Below, piece after piece: positions 1 through 7,993 of a stretch of 64,000 bases of DNA. The notes under the pieces are model-generated. The model was not told the origin of the DNA. It made no database searches and saw only the letters and a program-made list of their open reading frames with translations. The translations under genes were made by a program, and so were the position numbers. How positions within the stretch are numbered: position 1 is the stretch's first letter; the number at the start of each line of letters is the position of its first letter. The stretch is from PALSA-894 sp963734185 (lineage in GTDB: Bacteria; Pseudomonadota; Alphaproteobacteria; Rhizobiales; Xanthobacteraceae): NCBI GenBank assembly GCA_963734185.1, contig CAVTGA010000001.1:682001-746000 (forward strand), in the 5' to 3' direction.

Positions 1-3
1 GAT

Positions 4-169
4 CTAGTGTCCCGATTCCGAAGTTCGCCAGCACTTGCGGCATGCTCTGAGGCGAACTTCGGAATCAAAGGGACACTAGCAACTCTATGATTCTAGTGCC
101 CGTTTGAACCCGAAGTTCGCAATTGTCTTTGCCGCGCACTGTGTGCGAACTTCGGGTTCGGGGCACTAG
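4..169. repeat. Double-hairpin repeat element, family A, copy 1
   Basis: Two consecutive hairpins, each bounded by CTAG. The first (4-79) has arms CTAGTGTCCCGATTCCGAAG and its near reverse complement; the second (93-169) has arms around AACCCGAAGTTCGCA. They are joined by a short spacer containing AACTCTATGAT. A second copy of exactly the same length (166 bp) lies at 43527-43692, and a partial remnant of the second hairpin at 58891-58931. Sequence differs only in the loops and a few positions. It is intergenic and codes for nothing I can support. It resembles bacterial REP/BIME-type palindromic elements; no transposase is in the window. Confidence 0.85.
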
Positions 170-177
170 CGCAAAAG

Positions 178-246
178 CATGATGTTTTCCGAAAACCGGT
201 GCCCACCCCGGATCAAGTCCGGGGCAGACTTTTTCGGGGTCATGCT
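178..246. repeat. GCATGAT-type palindromic repeat (degenerate, family B-like)
   Basis: Arms GCATGATGTTTTCCGAAAACC and CTTTTTCGGGGTCATGC flank a nested short palindrome, CCCCGG-ATCAAGT-CCGGGG. It sits directly downstream of the TetR gene stop (minus strand), so it may act as its 3' hairpin. Related single hairpins occur at 16654-16703, 31794-31843 and 45250-45297. Confidence 0.6.
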
Positions 247-831
247 TTACGCCGGCGGCGTGATCAGCGCCGCGATGGCGCCGGCGCGCACGGCCGGCGT
301 CACGGCCTGTGCGTCGAGCAGGCTCTGGCCGAACAGATAGCTGTAGAACAGCACGGCGCGCGCCTGCGCGTCGCCGCGCGGCCAGCCGAGCGCGATGAAC
401 AGGGCGGCGACGTCCCGCAGCCGTTCGGCGTCGACGCTGCGCACGGCCTTGGCGGCGCGCGCGTCGCCTTGCGCGAACGAGCGGATCGCAAGCTCGATGG
501 CCAAGCCCCTGAGGTTGGCATGGCGCGTGTAGAGGTCGGCCAAACGGCCGAGCACCGCGGCCGGCTGCCCGCGGTCCGCGGCCTGCTGGCGGATGGCGGC
601 GATGCGGCCCTCGCTCCAGGCCACGAGCACGGCGTCGATGAGGGCGCGCCGGTCGGCGAAATGCCAGTAGAAGCTGCCCTTGGTGACGCCGAGCGCCTTG
701 GCCAGGGGCTCCACGCGCGCCGCCTCGATCCCGCCCGCGGCGAACGCGTCGAGCGCCGCCGCGATCCAGGCGGACGCATCGAGCCGCGGACTCGCGTCGC
801 GTCGCGATGTATCCTTGCGCCGGGCCGCCAT
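247..831 (-). CDS. TetR family transcriptional regulator
   Basis: A 194-residue protein of normal TetR length. The N-terminal helix-turn-helix lies at about residues 20-65 and ends in the typical KGSFYWHF motif at 51-58; the remainder is an alpha-helical ligand-binding part. The ATG at 831 was chosen because it gives the usual short arm before the HTH; the frame stays open upstream but would run across the operator. The gene is divergent from isovaleryl-CoA dehydrogenase, and a 37-bp inverted repeat lies between them. Inference: it represses the acyl-CoA dehydrogenase/thioesterase pair and itself, with an acyl-CoA or related ligand as inducer. The ligand cannot be read from sequence. Confidence 0.9.
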   Translation of the reverse strand: MAARRKDTSRRDASPRLDASAWIAAALDAFAAGGIEAARVEPLAKALGVTKGSFYWHFADRRALIDAVLVAWSEGRIAAIRQQAADRGQPAAVLGRLADLYTRHANLRGLAIELAIRSFAQGDARAAKAVRSVDAERLRDVAALFIALGWPRGDAQARAVLFYSYLFGQSLLDAQAVTPAVRAGAIAALITPPA

Positions 832-847
832 GGCCGTCACTTGACAC

Positions 848-884
848 CATACGGTAGCGTATGTCAAACATACGTTACCGTATG
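848..884. promoter_or_regulatory. Probable TetR operator (37-bp inverted repeat)
   Basis: CATACGGTAGCGTATGT, a CAA spacer, then ACATACGTTACCGTATG. The two 17-bp arms match with a single mismatch. It lies in the 94-bp gap between the divergent TetR and acyl-CoA dehydrogenase genes. TTGACA hexamers are present on both strands at its edge (plus strand 841-846; minus strand from 867), so bound repressor would occlude both promoters. I see no convincing -10 box. Confidence 0.75.
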
Positions 885-925
885 GACAGCGCGAACGCCA
901 GCGTTTGCCTACCGGGGAGGACGCC

Positions 926-2098
926 ATGCTGTCGAATGTCTGGCGCGGGTTCGATTTCGCGCTCGGCGAGGACGCCGACCTGCTGCGCGATTCGGTCGCG
1001 CGCTTCGCGCAGGGCGAAATCGCGCCGCGCGCCGACGAGATCGACCGCAGCAACAGCTTCCCGCGCGAGCTGTGGCCGAAGCTCGGCGACATGGGCCTGC
1101 TCGGCATCACGGTCGAGGAGGAGTTCGGCGGGGCGGGCTTGGGCTACCTCGAGCATTGCGTGGCGATGGAGGAGATCTCGCGTGCTTCCGCCGCGATCGG
1201 CTTGAGCTACGGCGCGCATTCCAACCTGTGCGTCAACCAGATCCGCCGCAACGGTTCCCCGGAGCAGAAGCGGCGCTACCTGCCCAAGCTGATCTCGGGC
1301 GAGCACCTCGGCGCGCTCGCCATGTCGGAGCCGAACGCCGGATCCGACGTGGTCTCGATGCGCACGCGTGCCGACCGGCAAGGCGACCGCTACATCCTCA
1401 ATGGCTCGAAGATGTGGATCACCAACGGCCCGCTGGCCGAGACGCTGGTGGTCTATGCCAAGACCGATCCGACCGCCGGCTCGCGCGGCATGACGGCGTT
1501 CATCGTCGAGAAGGGCTTCAAGGGTTTCTCGACCGCGCAGAAGCTCGACAAGCTCGGCATGCGCGGCTCCGACACCGGCGAGCTGGTGTTCGACGACTGC
1601 GAGGTACCGGAGGAGAACGTGCTCGGCGCGGTCGGCAACGGCGTCAACGTGCTGATGTCGGGCCTCGACTACGAGCGTGCGGTGCTCGCGGCCGGGCCGC
1701 TCGGCATCATGCAGGCCTGCATGGACGTGGTGCTCCCCTACGTGCATGACCGCAAGCAGTTCGGCCAGCCGATCGGCCGCTTCCAGCTGATCCAGGCCAA
1801 GCTTGCCGACATGTACGTGACGATGAATTCGGCCAAGGCCTACGTCTATGCGGTGGCGCGCGCCTGCGATGCCGGCCGTACCACGCGCGAGGACGCCGCC
1901 GGCGCGATCCTCTACGCCGCCGAGAAGGCGACCTGGATGGCGCTCGAAGCGATCCAGTGCCTCGGCGGCAACGGCTATATCAACGACTTCCCCTGCGGGC
2001 GGCTGTTGCGCGATGCCAAGCTGTACGAGATCGGCGCCGGCACCAGCGAGATCAGGCGCATGTTGATCGGGCGCGAGATCTTCGAGAAGACGGGGTAG
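926..2098 (+). CDS. Isovaleryl-CoA dehydrogenase (acyl-CoA dehydrogenase family)
   Basis: 390 residues, the normal length for this FAD enzyme. It would oxidise isovaleryl-CoA to 3-methylcrotonyl-CoA in leucine degradation, passing electrons to ETF. The first family signature, SEPNAGSDV, is at 134-142. The likely catalytic base Glu250 lies in LDYERAVLA, the position used by isovaleryl-CoA dehydrogenases, and the second signature QCLGGNGYIN is at 344-353. The ATG at 926 follows a GGGGAGG ribosome-binding site; an upstream TTG at 905 is less likely. A thioesterase starts 6 bp downstream. Substrate is inferred from overall resemblance to IVD and the presence of a carboxylase pair in the window; another short branched acyl-CoA is possible. 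Confidence 0.88.
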   Translation: MLSNVWRGFDFALGEDADLLRDSVARFAQGEIAPRADEIDRSNSFPRELWPKLGDMGLLGITVEEEFGGAGLGYLEHCVAMEEISRASAAIGLSYGAHSNLCVNQIRRNGSPEQKRRYLPKLISGEHLGALAMSEPNAGSDVVSMRTRADRQGDRYILNGSKMWITNGPLAETLVVYAKTDPTAGSRGMTAFIVEKGFKGFSTAQKLDKLGMRGSDTGELVFDDCEVPEENVLGAVGNGVNVLMSGLDYERAVLAAGPLGIMQACMDVVLPYVHDRKQFGQPIGRFQLIQAKLADMYVTMNSAKAYVYAVARACDAGRTTREDAAGAILYAAEKATWMALEAIQCLGGNGYINDFPCGRLLRDAKLYEIGAGTSEIRRMLIGREIFEKTG

Positions 2099-2104
2099 GG
2101 CCCG

Positions 2105-2551
2105 ATGGAGCCGTTGTTGACCTACAAGGGCACGGTCTACCCATGGCATTGCGACGAAATGGGCCACATGAACGTCATGTGGTACGTCGGTAAGTTCGAC
2201 GAGGCGACGCGGCACTTCTTTCATGCGCTTGGACTGACGTCCGCGTTCCTGCGCGAGAACAAGCGCGGCATGGCGGCGGTCGAACAGACGATCCAATACA
2301 AGCGCGAGCTTCTGGCGGGCGACATCGTCGCCGTCCACTCGGTGTTGCTCGAAATCAATGACAAGTCGGTCCGCTTCCATCACGAGATGCGCAAGGCCGA
2401 CACCGGCGAGGTGGCGGCGACCACGACGCTCACGGGCGTGCACCTCGACACCACCGTGCGGCGCGCCTGCGCGTTTCCGCCAGAAGTGCGCGCGAAGGCG
2501 GCGGCATTGCAGGCATCTGCGGCACGCGGAATGTCAGCTGCCGGAGTCTGA
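2105..2551 (+). CDS. Acyl-CoA thioesterase, 4HBT/YbgC-like hotdog fold
   Basis: 148 residues, single hotdog domain. Near the N-terminus WHCDEMGHMNVMWYV (about 14-28) matches the D-x-x-G-H-x-N-x-x-Y pattern of YbgC/4-hydroxybenzoyl-CoA thioesterases, with the conserved Asp as catalytic residue. It begins 6 bp after the acyl-CoA dehydrogenase and is almost certainly co-transcribed with it. It probably releases CoA from an accumulating acyl-CoA of the same pathway. Its last 18 bp overlap the end of the convergent gene on the other strand. The exact substrate is unknown. Confidence 0.85.
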   Translation: MEPLLTYKGTVYPWHCDEMGHMNVMWYVGKFDEATRHFFHALGLTSAFLRENKRGMAAVEQTIQYKRELLAGDIVAVHSVLLEINDKSVRFHHEMRKADTGEVAATTTLTGVHLDTTVRRACAFPPEVRAKAAALQASAARGMSAAGV

Positions 2552-2935
2552 ACCCTCGCGCAGATACTCGCGCGCGATGCGTTGCGCTTCGCGCGGCTCG
2601 TTCTGCTCGAGCCGCGCCATCGCCTCGCTGGCTTCCTTGGAGAGCGATCGCTGGTGCTTCTCTTTCAGTTCGCGCACCTCGGTCGCGATCTTGCGCAGCC
2701 GGTCGATCGGGTCCTCGCCCGGCGGGGGCGGGTCCTGCGCGAGCACGAGCACGGCATCGGTGATGATGCCAAGCTGCTTGCCGTAGCTGGCAATGTCTTC
2801 GACAATCTTCTTCTCGATGTCGGCATTGCCGGCGTAGTTCACGCTTACATTGGAGAACCAGCCCGGAAGGATCGACTGGGCGAGATTGTTTGGCGCGAAC
2901 ATACTGAAGGGCCACATGTAGGACTGCGTGCTCAT
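2534..2935 (-). CDS. Conserved hypothetical protein, cytoplasmic
   Basis: 133 residues, no signal peptide and no membrane segment. The N-terminal half is aromatic and Asn/Pro-rich; residues 40-133 are charged and helical, with runs such as DRLRKIATEVRELKEKHQ that could form a coiled coil. It converges on the thioesterase gene, overlapping its 3' end by 18 bp. I do not recognise a named family. The N-terminal part loosely recalls polyhydroxyalkanoate-associated small proteins, but this is weak. Confidence 0.65.
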   Translation of the reverse strand: MSTQSYMWPFSMFAPNNLAQSILPGWFSNVSVNYAGNADIEKKIVEDIASYGKQLGIITDAVLVLAQDPPPPGEDPIDRLRKIATEVRELKEKHQRSLSKEASEAMARLEQNEPREAQRIAREYLREGSDSGS

Positions 2936-3147
2936 GGTTCACTCCCGTTCGGGCCGGCCCATGATCTTTGGACGCGGGGCGCGCGTGATGCAAGCGGTGC
3001 GAGGTTGCCGCAACGACGGGGCTGACCGGCATCCACCCCGAGCGTCACGGAGAAGGCCGCGGGTCCGGTCAAGGCCGCCGCAGAGCGATCTTGAACCTCG
3101 CGACCGGTGCGCGCGACTAATGGCAAGTCCCAATCCGGTCCAGGCCG

Positions 3148-3633
3148 ATGATCCTTGCTTCCATTGCGCGCACCGTTCTCGCCGCTGCGGCGCTCGTCGC
3201 GCTCACGGCGCCGGGCCTCGCCCAGACCCGCCAGCCGACGGCGCAGGAGTCCAAGATCGTCGGCGACTGCTTCGCGCAGAAGGGCGGCACGCCGAAGGAC
3301 GACCAGTGCATCGGCGTTGTTGCGGCGCGTTGCAGCAAAAAGCCGGAAAACCAGGGCGGGCTCTCGCGCGCCGACTGCTATCGCATCGAACAGGCCGTGT
3401 GGGACAAGCTCTTGAACGAGACCTACAAGGAATTGCAAGGCGACCTCGACGAGGAGGAGCATAAGACCAAGCTGCGTGACATGCAGCGCGCCTGGATCGC
3501 CTCGCGCGACGCGACGTGCGAGTTCTATCACGTCAAGATTCAGGGTTCGATGGCGGTGCCGATGTCGGCGAATTGCTTTCTCACCGAGACCGCGAAGCGC
3601 GCCCTGTTTCTCAAGACGATGATGGGCCTTTAG
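3148..3633 (+). CDS. Secreted LprI-like protein (DUF1311)
   Basis: 161 residues. A signal peptide (about residues 1-25, ending near GLAQ) is followed by a small periplasmic domain. The C-terminal half has the DUF1311/LprI pattern: LLNETYKELQGDL, then LRDMQRAWIASRDATCEF and later ANCFLTETAKRALFL, with conserved Trp and Cys residues. The Cys pairs suggest disulfides. Mycobacterial LprI inhibits lysozyme; that role is not established for this branch. It stands alone, followed by the amine oxidase on the same strand after about 100 bp. Confidence 0.8.
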   Translation: MILASIARTVLAAAALVALTAPGLAQTRQPTAQESKIVGDCFAQKGGTPKDDQCIGVVAARCSKKPENQGGLSRADCYRIEQAVWDKLLNETYKELQGDLDEEEHKTKLRDMQRAWIASRDATCEFYHVKIQGSMAVPMSANCFLTETAKRALFLKTMMGL

Positions 3634-3735
3634 CGCCGCAGGCGCAGACGCGATAGCTGTCCTGCGCGCATCGGACGGGAGATTGCCGACAAGATCGGGT
3701 AGCCTTCGGCAAATCGTCAATCGCGGGAGGCACGC

Positions 3736-5343
3736 ATGCCGGTCACTCGTCGCAGCCTGTTGCAGGGAATGGCCAAGCTCGGCGGCGCGGGCGCCGTCTA
3801 CGAGACGCTGGCGGTGTGGGACTTCCTCAAGCCGCCGCCCGCGCTGGCCGCGAGCCTGGCGCTGCCCAAGGAGTCGGGGAAGGGCAGGACGGTCGCGATC
3901 CTCGGCGCCGGCGTATCCGGGCTGTGCGCGGCCTACGAGCTCGACCGCGCCGGCTACGACTGCGTGATCCTGGAAGCGCAAAGGCGCGCGGGCGGCCGCA
4001 GCCTCACGCTGCGGCGCGGCGACGGCTTCCAGGAGCTGAACCAGCCGCTGCAGACCTGCGAATTCGACGAAGGCCTGTGGCTCAATGCCGGCCCCGGCCG
4101 CATCCCGCATCACCATGTCAATGTGATCGACTATTGCCGCCGCTTCGGCGTGGCGCTGCAGCCCTACATCTTCGCGAGCCGCGCCAACCTCGTGCATTCG
4201 AGCACGCTCGGCAACGGCCGTACCGTGCAGGTGCGCGAGGCGCTCTACAGCCTGCAAGGTCACGTGGCCGAACTGCTCGACAAGTGCACGCGCAGGCCCG
4301 ATCTCGATCTGCCGGTGACCGGCTCCGACCTCGAGAAGCTGCAGGAGATGCTGGTGCAGTTCGGCGACCTCACCAAGGTCGAGACGCCCGGGAGGGCGCC
4401 GAGCTGGTCGTACCAGAACCAGTCGGGCAGGGCGGGGCTCGAGCGGCCGGCGGGCGTCGCGATACCGGCCAAGCCGATCAGTCCGATGAAGCTCGAGGAG
4501 ATCCTGCGCTCGCGCGTGTGGGACGACTGGATCATGCGCGATGCCGACATCTACTGGCAGACCTCGCTGCTCGAGCCTGTCGGCGGCATGGACAATTTCT
4601 TCAAGGGCTTCCTGCGCCGGCCGCTCGCGCGTGAGGCCGGCACCATCGAGGGATTGATCCGCTACGGCGCCAAGGTGACCGAGATCGAGGTCGCGGCCGA
4701 CAAGGTCTCGGTGCGCTACGACGACGGCAGCACGCATGCGCTCGTGGCCGACTATTGCCTTTGCACCATCCCGATGCCGGTGTTCGCACGGCTCAAGACC
4801 AATCTGCCGGGCGCCTACATGGCGGCGGCTGCCAAGATGCCCGCTATGGCCGCCGGCAAGGTCGGCTGGCAGGCGCAGCGTTTCTGGGAGACCGAGGCGC
4901 AGATCTACGGCGGCATCTCCTGGACCACCGACACCATCGACCAGATTTGGTACCCCTCGTCCGACTATCTCAGCGCCAAGGGCACGCTGACCGGCGGCTA
5001 CATGCGTGGCGCGCGGGCGATCGTGTTCAATGCCAGGCCGCTCGCCGAGCGGCTGCGCATCGCGCGCGAGGAGGGCGAAAAGCTGCATCCCGGCTACGCC
5101 AAGCATGTCGAGCACGGCGTCGCGATCGGCTGGGAGAACATGGAGTTCCAGCGCGGGGGTTGGATCAACGAAGACGATCCCGACTTCGGTGCCAACAGTA
5201 CTATCGTGTCCCGCCCGCAGGGCCGCTTCCACATGGCGGGGGACCAGATCACGTTCCTCTCCGGCTGGCAGGAGGGCGCGATCGTGGCCGCGCATCATGC
5301 GGTGACCGGCATCGACCGGCAGGTGCGGGCGGGAGCGCGCTGA
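3736..5343 (+). CDS. Tat-exported flavin monoamine oxidase family protein
   Basis: 535 residues. The N-terminus (TRRSLLQGMAKLGGAGA) is a twin-arginine export signal. The Rossmann FAD-binding motif AILGAGVSGLCAAYELDRAG begins at about residue 54, followed by the GGRSLTLR segment typical of amine oxidases. The C-terminal FAD-binding stretch FHMAGDQITFLSGWQEGAI is near 495-513. It resembles bacterial L-amino-acid/tryptophan oxidases, oxidising an amine to an imine with H2O2 release, probably in the periplasm. The substrate cannot be told. It is monocistronic, followed by a repeat element. Confidence 0.85.
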   Translation: MPVTRRSLLQGMAKLGGAGAVYETLAVWDFLKPPPALAASLALPKESGKGRTVAILGAGVSGLCAAYELDRAGYDCVILEAQRRAGGRSLTLRRGDGFQELNQPLQTCEFDEGLWLNAGPGRIPHHHVNVIDYCRRFGVALQPYIFASRANLVHSSTLGNGRTVQVREALYSLQGHVAELLDKCTRRPDLDLPVTGSDLEKLQEMLVQFGDLTKVETPGRAPSWSYQNQSGRAGLERPAGVAIPAKPISPMKLEEILRSRVWDDWIMRDADIYWQTSLLEPVGGMDNFFKGFLRRPLAREAGTIEGLIRYGAKVTEIEVAADKVSVRYDDGSTHALVADYCLCTIPMPVFARLKTNLPGAYMAAAAKMPAMAAGKVGWQAQRFWETEAQIYGGISWTTDTIDQIWYPSSDYLSAKGTLTGGYMRGARAIVFNARPLAERLRIAREEGEKLHPGYAKHVEHGVAIGWENMEFQRGGWINEDDPDFGANSTIVSRPQGRFHMAGDQITFLSGWQEGAIVAAHHAVTGIDRQVRAGAR

Positions 5344-5464
5344 GCGCACTCCCGCCACGGACCCTCGGGGCTCGGCGCCGGCGTCATCATGTCGGTCTTG
5401 TCGGGCCGTCCACCCGGCCGGGGACCGCTCACCGGCGAACGATGCGGACTTGTGAACCGCCACG

Positions 5465-5569
5465 CTAGAGCATGATCCCGAAAAGTGTGCAGCGGTTTTC
5501 GGAAAAGATCATGCTCCACGAATAACTTAGAGCGCGATGACGATTCGAAGAAAAGTCATCGTGCTCTAG
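5465..5569. repeat. 105-bp palindromic repeat, family B, copy 1
   Basis: Two joined hairpins, one around AGCATGATCCCGAAAAG...CTTTTCCGAAAA-type arms and one around GATGACGATTCGAAGAAAAG, bounded by CTAG at both ends. It is identical over all 105 bp to copies at 29620-29724 (reverse orientation) and 33654-33758. It fills much of the gap between the amine oxidase and the first aldo/keto reductase. Confidence 0.9.
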
Positions 5570-5596
5570 ACTGGGCCAAACAACGGAGAAGCAGGC

Positions 5597-6418
5597 ATGC
5601 AGACGGTCGAGGCCAACGGCGCCAAAATCCCCATCGTCGGCTTCGGCACCATGCGGCTGAAGGAAGCGGCCGGAGCACGGGCGATCGAGCAGGCGATCCG
5701 CGCCGGCTATCGCCACCTCGACACCGCGGCGTTCTACGGCAACGAGCGCGAGGTCGGAGAGGCGATGCGCGCCTCGGGGGTGAAGCGCGAGGAGATCTTC
5801 CTCACCACGAAAGTGCGCGACAACAATCTCAAGGCCGACGATTTCGCGCGTTCGCTCGACAACAGTCTGAAATTGCTCCAGTTGCCATTCGTCGATCTCC
5901 TGCTGATCCATTGGCCGAACCCGCAGGTGCCGATGGCCGAGAGCATCGGCGCCTTGAACAAGGCAAAGCGCGACGGGCGCGCGCGCCACATCGGGCTATG
6001 CAACCACACCGTCGCGCTGCTCGACGAAGCGATGCGCCTGACCGAGGAACCGCTCGTCACCCACCAGATCGAGGTCCATCCCTTCCTCGACCAGACCAAG
6101 GTGATGGCGGCGACGCACGGCCACGGCCTGAGCGTCACCGCGTATTGCCCGATCGCGCGCGGGCGCGTGCCGGGCCATCCGGTGCTGGAGCGCATCGGGA
6201 CGGCGCACGGCAAGACCGCCAGCCAGGTCTCGCTGCGCTGGCTCACCCAGCAGGGCATCATCGTGATTCCCGGATCGGGCAAGCCGGAGCGCCAGAAAGA
6301 GAATTTCGCCGTGCTCGACTTCACGCTCGACGATGCCGAGATGGCCGAGATCGCGGCGCTCAAGCGTCCCGACGGGCGCGTGGTCAATCCGCCGCACGCG
6401 CCGCAGTGGGACGGCTGA
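5597..6418 (+). CDS. Aldo/keto reductase (first of tandem pair)
   Basis: 273 residues, AKR family TIM barrel. The catalytic tetrad is visible: Asp42 and Tyr47 in HLDTAAFYGNE, Lys72 in TTKV, His105 in LIHWPNP. Such NADPH-dependent enzymes reduce aldehydes and ketones, for example methylglyoxal or 2,5-diketogluconate. The paralogue at 6586 is highly similar along its whole length, so this is a tandem duplication. The first copy has a slightly divergent coenzyme loop (IPGSGKPERQKEN in place of IPRTSRVERLSEN). Physiological substrate unknown. Confidence 0.9.
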   Translation: MQTVEANGAKIPIVGFGTMRLKEAAGARAIEQAIRAGYRHLDTAAFYGNEREVGEAMRASGVKREEIFLTTKVRDNNLKADDFARSLDNSLKLLQLPFVDLLLIHWPNPQVPMAESIGALNKAKRDGRARHIGLCNHTVALLDEAMRLTEEPLVTHQIEVHPFLDQTKVMAATHGHGLSVTAYCPIARGRVPGHPVLERIGTAHGKTASQVSLRWLTQQGIIVIPGSGKPERQKENFAVLDFTLDDAEMAEIAALKRPDGRVVNPPHAPQWDG

Positions 6419-6447
6419 TAATCTCCTGCGCCGTCGCGCGGTTCCTG

Positions 6448-6553
6448 CTAGAGCGTTTTCCGGCGAAGTGTACAGCGGTTCGCCGCAGAAAACGCGACCA
6501 ACGCAAGGAATCTAGAGCATGATCCGATTCCACTTGAACGGATCATGCTCTAG
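6448..6553. repeat. Palindromic repeat of the GAGCGTTTTCC / GAGCATGATCC type
   Basis: Bounded by CTAG, two hairpins: one with arms GCGTTTTCCGGCGAAG and CGCCGCAGAAAACGC, one with arms AGCATGATCCGATTCC and GGATCATGCTCTAG. The first hairpin recurs at 33758-33812. It lies between the two aldo/keto reductase genes, 33 bp upstream of the second start, and so may separate their expression. Confidence 0.75.
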
Positions 6554-6585
6554 ACAGCCGCATCTCCCTTTGGAAGGACCCGCTC

Positions 6586-7404
6586 ATGCAAGTCGTGGAA
6601 GCGAACGGCGCCCGCATTCCGGCCGTCGGATTCGGCACCTGGCAGATCAACGGCGCCGCCGGCGCGCGCGTCATCGAACAGGCGCTGCGCCTCGGCTACC
6701 GGCATCTCGACACCGCCCAGGCCTACGAGAACGAGCGCGAGGTCGGCGAGGCGCTGCGCGCCTCCGGCGTCAAGCGCGACGAGGTGTTCGTGACCACCAA
6801 GGTCTGGCACACGCACCTTGCGCCGCACGATCTCGAGCGCTCGGTCAAGGAGAGCCTCGCCAAGCTGCGCCTCACCGAGGTCGATCTCCTGCTGGTGCAC
6901 TGGCCGAATCCGCAGGTGCCGCTCGCCGAGACCATGGGCGCGATGTGCAAGATGAAGCAGGTCGGCTACGCGCGCCACATCGGCATCTCCAATTTCACGG
7001 TCGCCATGATCGACGAGGCGGTGAGGCTTTCGAGCGAGCCGCTGGTCACCAACCAGATCGAGTGGCACCCTTACGTCGACGAGTCGAAGGTCGTCGCCGC
7101 CTGCAAACGGCACGGCCTTTCGGTCACCGCCTATTGCCCGATCGCGCGCGGGCGCGCCGGGGCGGACGAGATGATGGCGGCGGTCGGCAAGCGTCACGGC
7201 AAGACCGCAAGCCAGGTGTCGCTGCGCTGGTTGGTGCAGCAAGGCGCCATCGTCATCCCGCGTACCTCCCGGGTCGAGCGGCTGTCGGAGAACATGGCGA
7301 TCTTCGATTTCACGCTGACGGCGGACGAGATGGCGGAGATCGACGCGCTGGCAAATCCGCGCGGTCGCGTGGTGAGCGTCGGCTTCGCGCCGAAATGGGA
7401 TTGA
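6586..7404 (+). CDS. Aldo/keto reductase (second of tandem pair)
   Basis: 272 residues, with the same tetrad positions as its neighbour: Asp42, Tyr47, Lys72, His105. GGAAGGACC at about 6571-6579 serves as ribosome-binding site for the ATG at 6586. This copy keeps the more usual phosphate-binding stretch IPRTSRVERLSEN for NADP(H). The shared N-terminal half (VEANGA, REVGEA-RASGVKR) shows that the two arose by duplication. Likely a cytoplasmic carbonyl reductase; substrate unknown. Confidence 0.9.
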   Translation: MQVVEANGARIPAVGFGTWQINGAAGARVIEQALRLGYRHLDTAQAYENEREVGEALRASGVKRDEVFVTTKVWHTHLAPHDLERSVKESLAKLRLTEVDLLLVHWPNPQVPLAETMGAMCKMKQVGYARHIGISNFTVAMIDEAVRLSSEPLVTNQIEWHPYVDESKVVAACKRHGLSVTAYCPIARGRAGADEMMAAVGKRHGKTASQVSLRWLVQQGAIVIPRTSRVERLSENMAIFDFTLTADEMAEIDALANPRGRVVSVGFAPKWD

Positions 7405-7468
7405 AGCGGCCGCCGGGAGGGAACTTCGACGCGCTTCGCCGCGTTGCCAACGGTCCCAGGAGGCTGGC

Positions 7469-7978
7469 TTGTCGACCACGTTCGCGTTCCTGAAAGACTG
7501 CAAGCCGCTCGACCTGGTGCGCGTCAACCTCGGTACCAGGTCGGACATCGCGCTGGTCGGCGCGGTCGAGAACAAGAATTTCCAGGCGCTGGTCGTGCTC
7601 AGCCCCGATCGCAAGCCCTCGGCCGTCAATCTCAGACCCCACGGCCAGATCGACAAGCCATTCGCGTCACACCAGGCGCTGAGCTTCGGCGGGAACTACG
7701 CCTTCGGCCCGCACTACATCGACCTGTGCGAGGTGGGGATCGGGACGCTGTTCCAAACGGCGGGCGCCTACATCCTGGCCGGGGAAGAGCGCTTCCTTGC
7801 CGTCGAGGCGCCGCAGAAGCAGCTCAAATACTTCAATCTCGATACCGGCAAGCTACAGGACGAGCCGATCGGCGGCCGCGCAGCGTTCGGATGGTGGGCG
7901 CTGTACTGGCAGGGCAAGGAGCCCGCCTTGTTCATGTACAAGGTCGAGAAGGCAAAGACGAAGCCCGCGCGCGATTGA
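7469..7978 (+). CDS. Conserved hypothetical protein
   Basis: 169 residues starting at TTG 7469, chosen because AGGAGG lies 6 bp upstream. No signal peptide or membrane helix. The protein looks like a small beta-rich domain (VRVNLGTRSDIALVGAV, NFQALVVL) with an aromatic C-terminal segment (FGWWALYWQGKEPALFMYKV). I do not recognise the family. It is on the same strand as the aldo/keto reductases, 64 bp after the second, and converges with the DMT transporter. Confidence 0.6.
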   Translation: MSTTFAFLKDCKPLDLVRVNLGTRSDIALVGAVENKNFQALVVLSPDRKPSAVNLRPHGQIDKPFASHQALSFGGNYAFGPHYIDLCEVGIGTLFQTAGAYILAGEERFLAVEAPQKQLKYFNLDTGKLQDEPIGGRAAFGWWALYWQGKEPALFMYKVEKAKTKPARD

Positions 7979-7993
7979 CTTGCCGAAGGCGGC

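Noticed and set aside
199..1749. Long plus-strand frame running across the TetR gene into the acyl-CoA dehydrogenase
   Set aside because: It is antisense to TetR and in a wrong frame of the dehydrogenase. The operator lies in its middle.
2932..5463. Open frame of about 840 codons on the minus strand across the amine oxidase
   Set aside because: Antisense shadow of two well-supported plus-strand genes, low-complexity composition, no motif.
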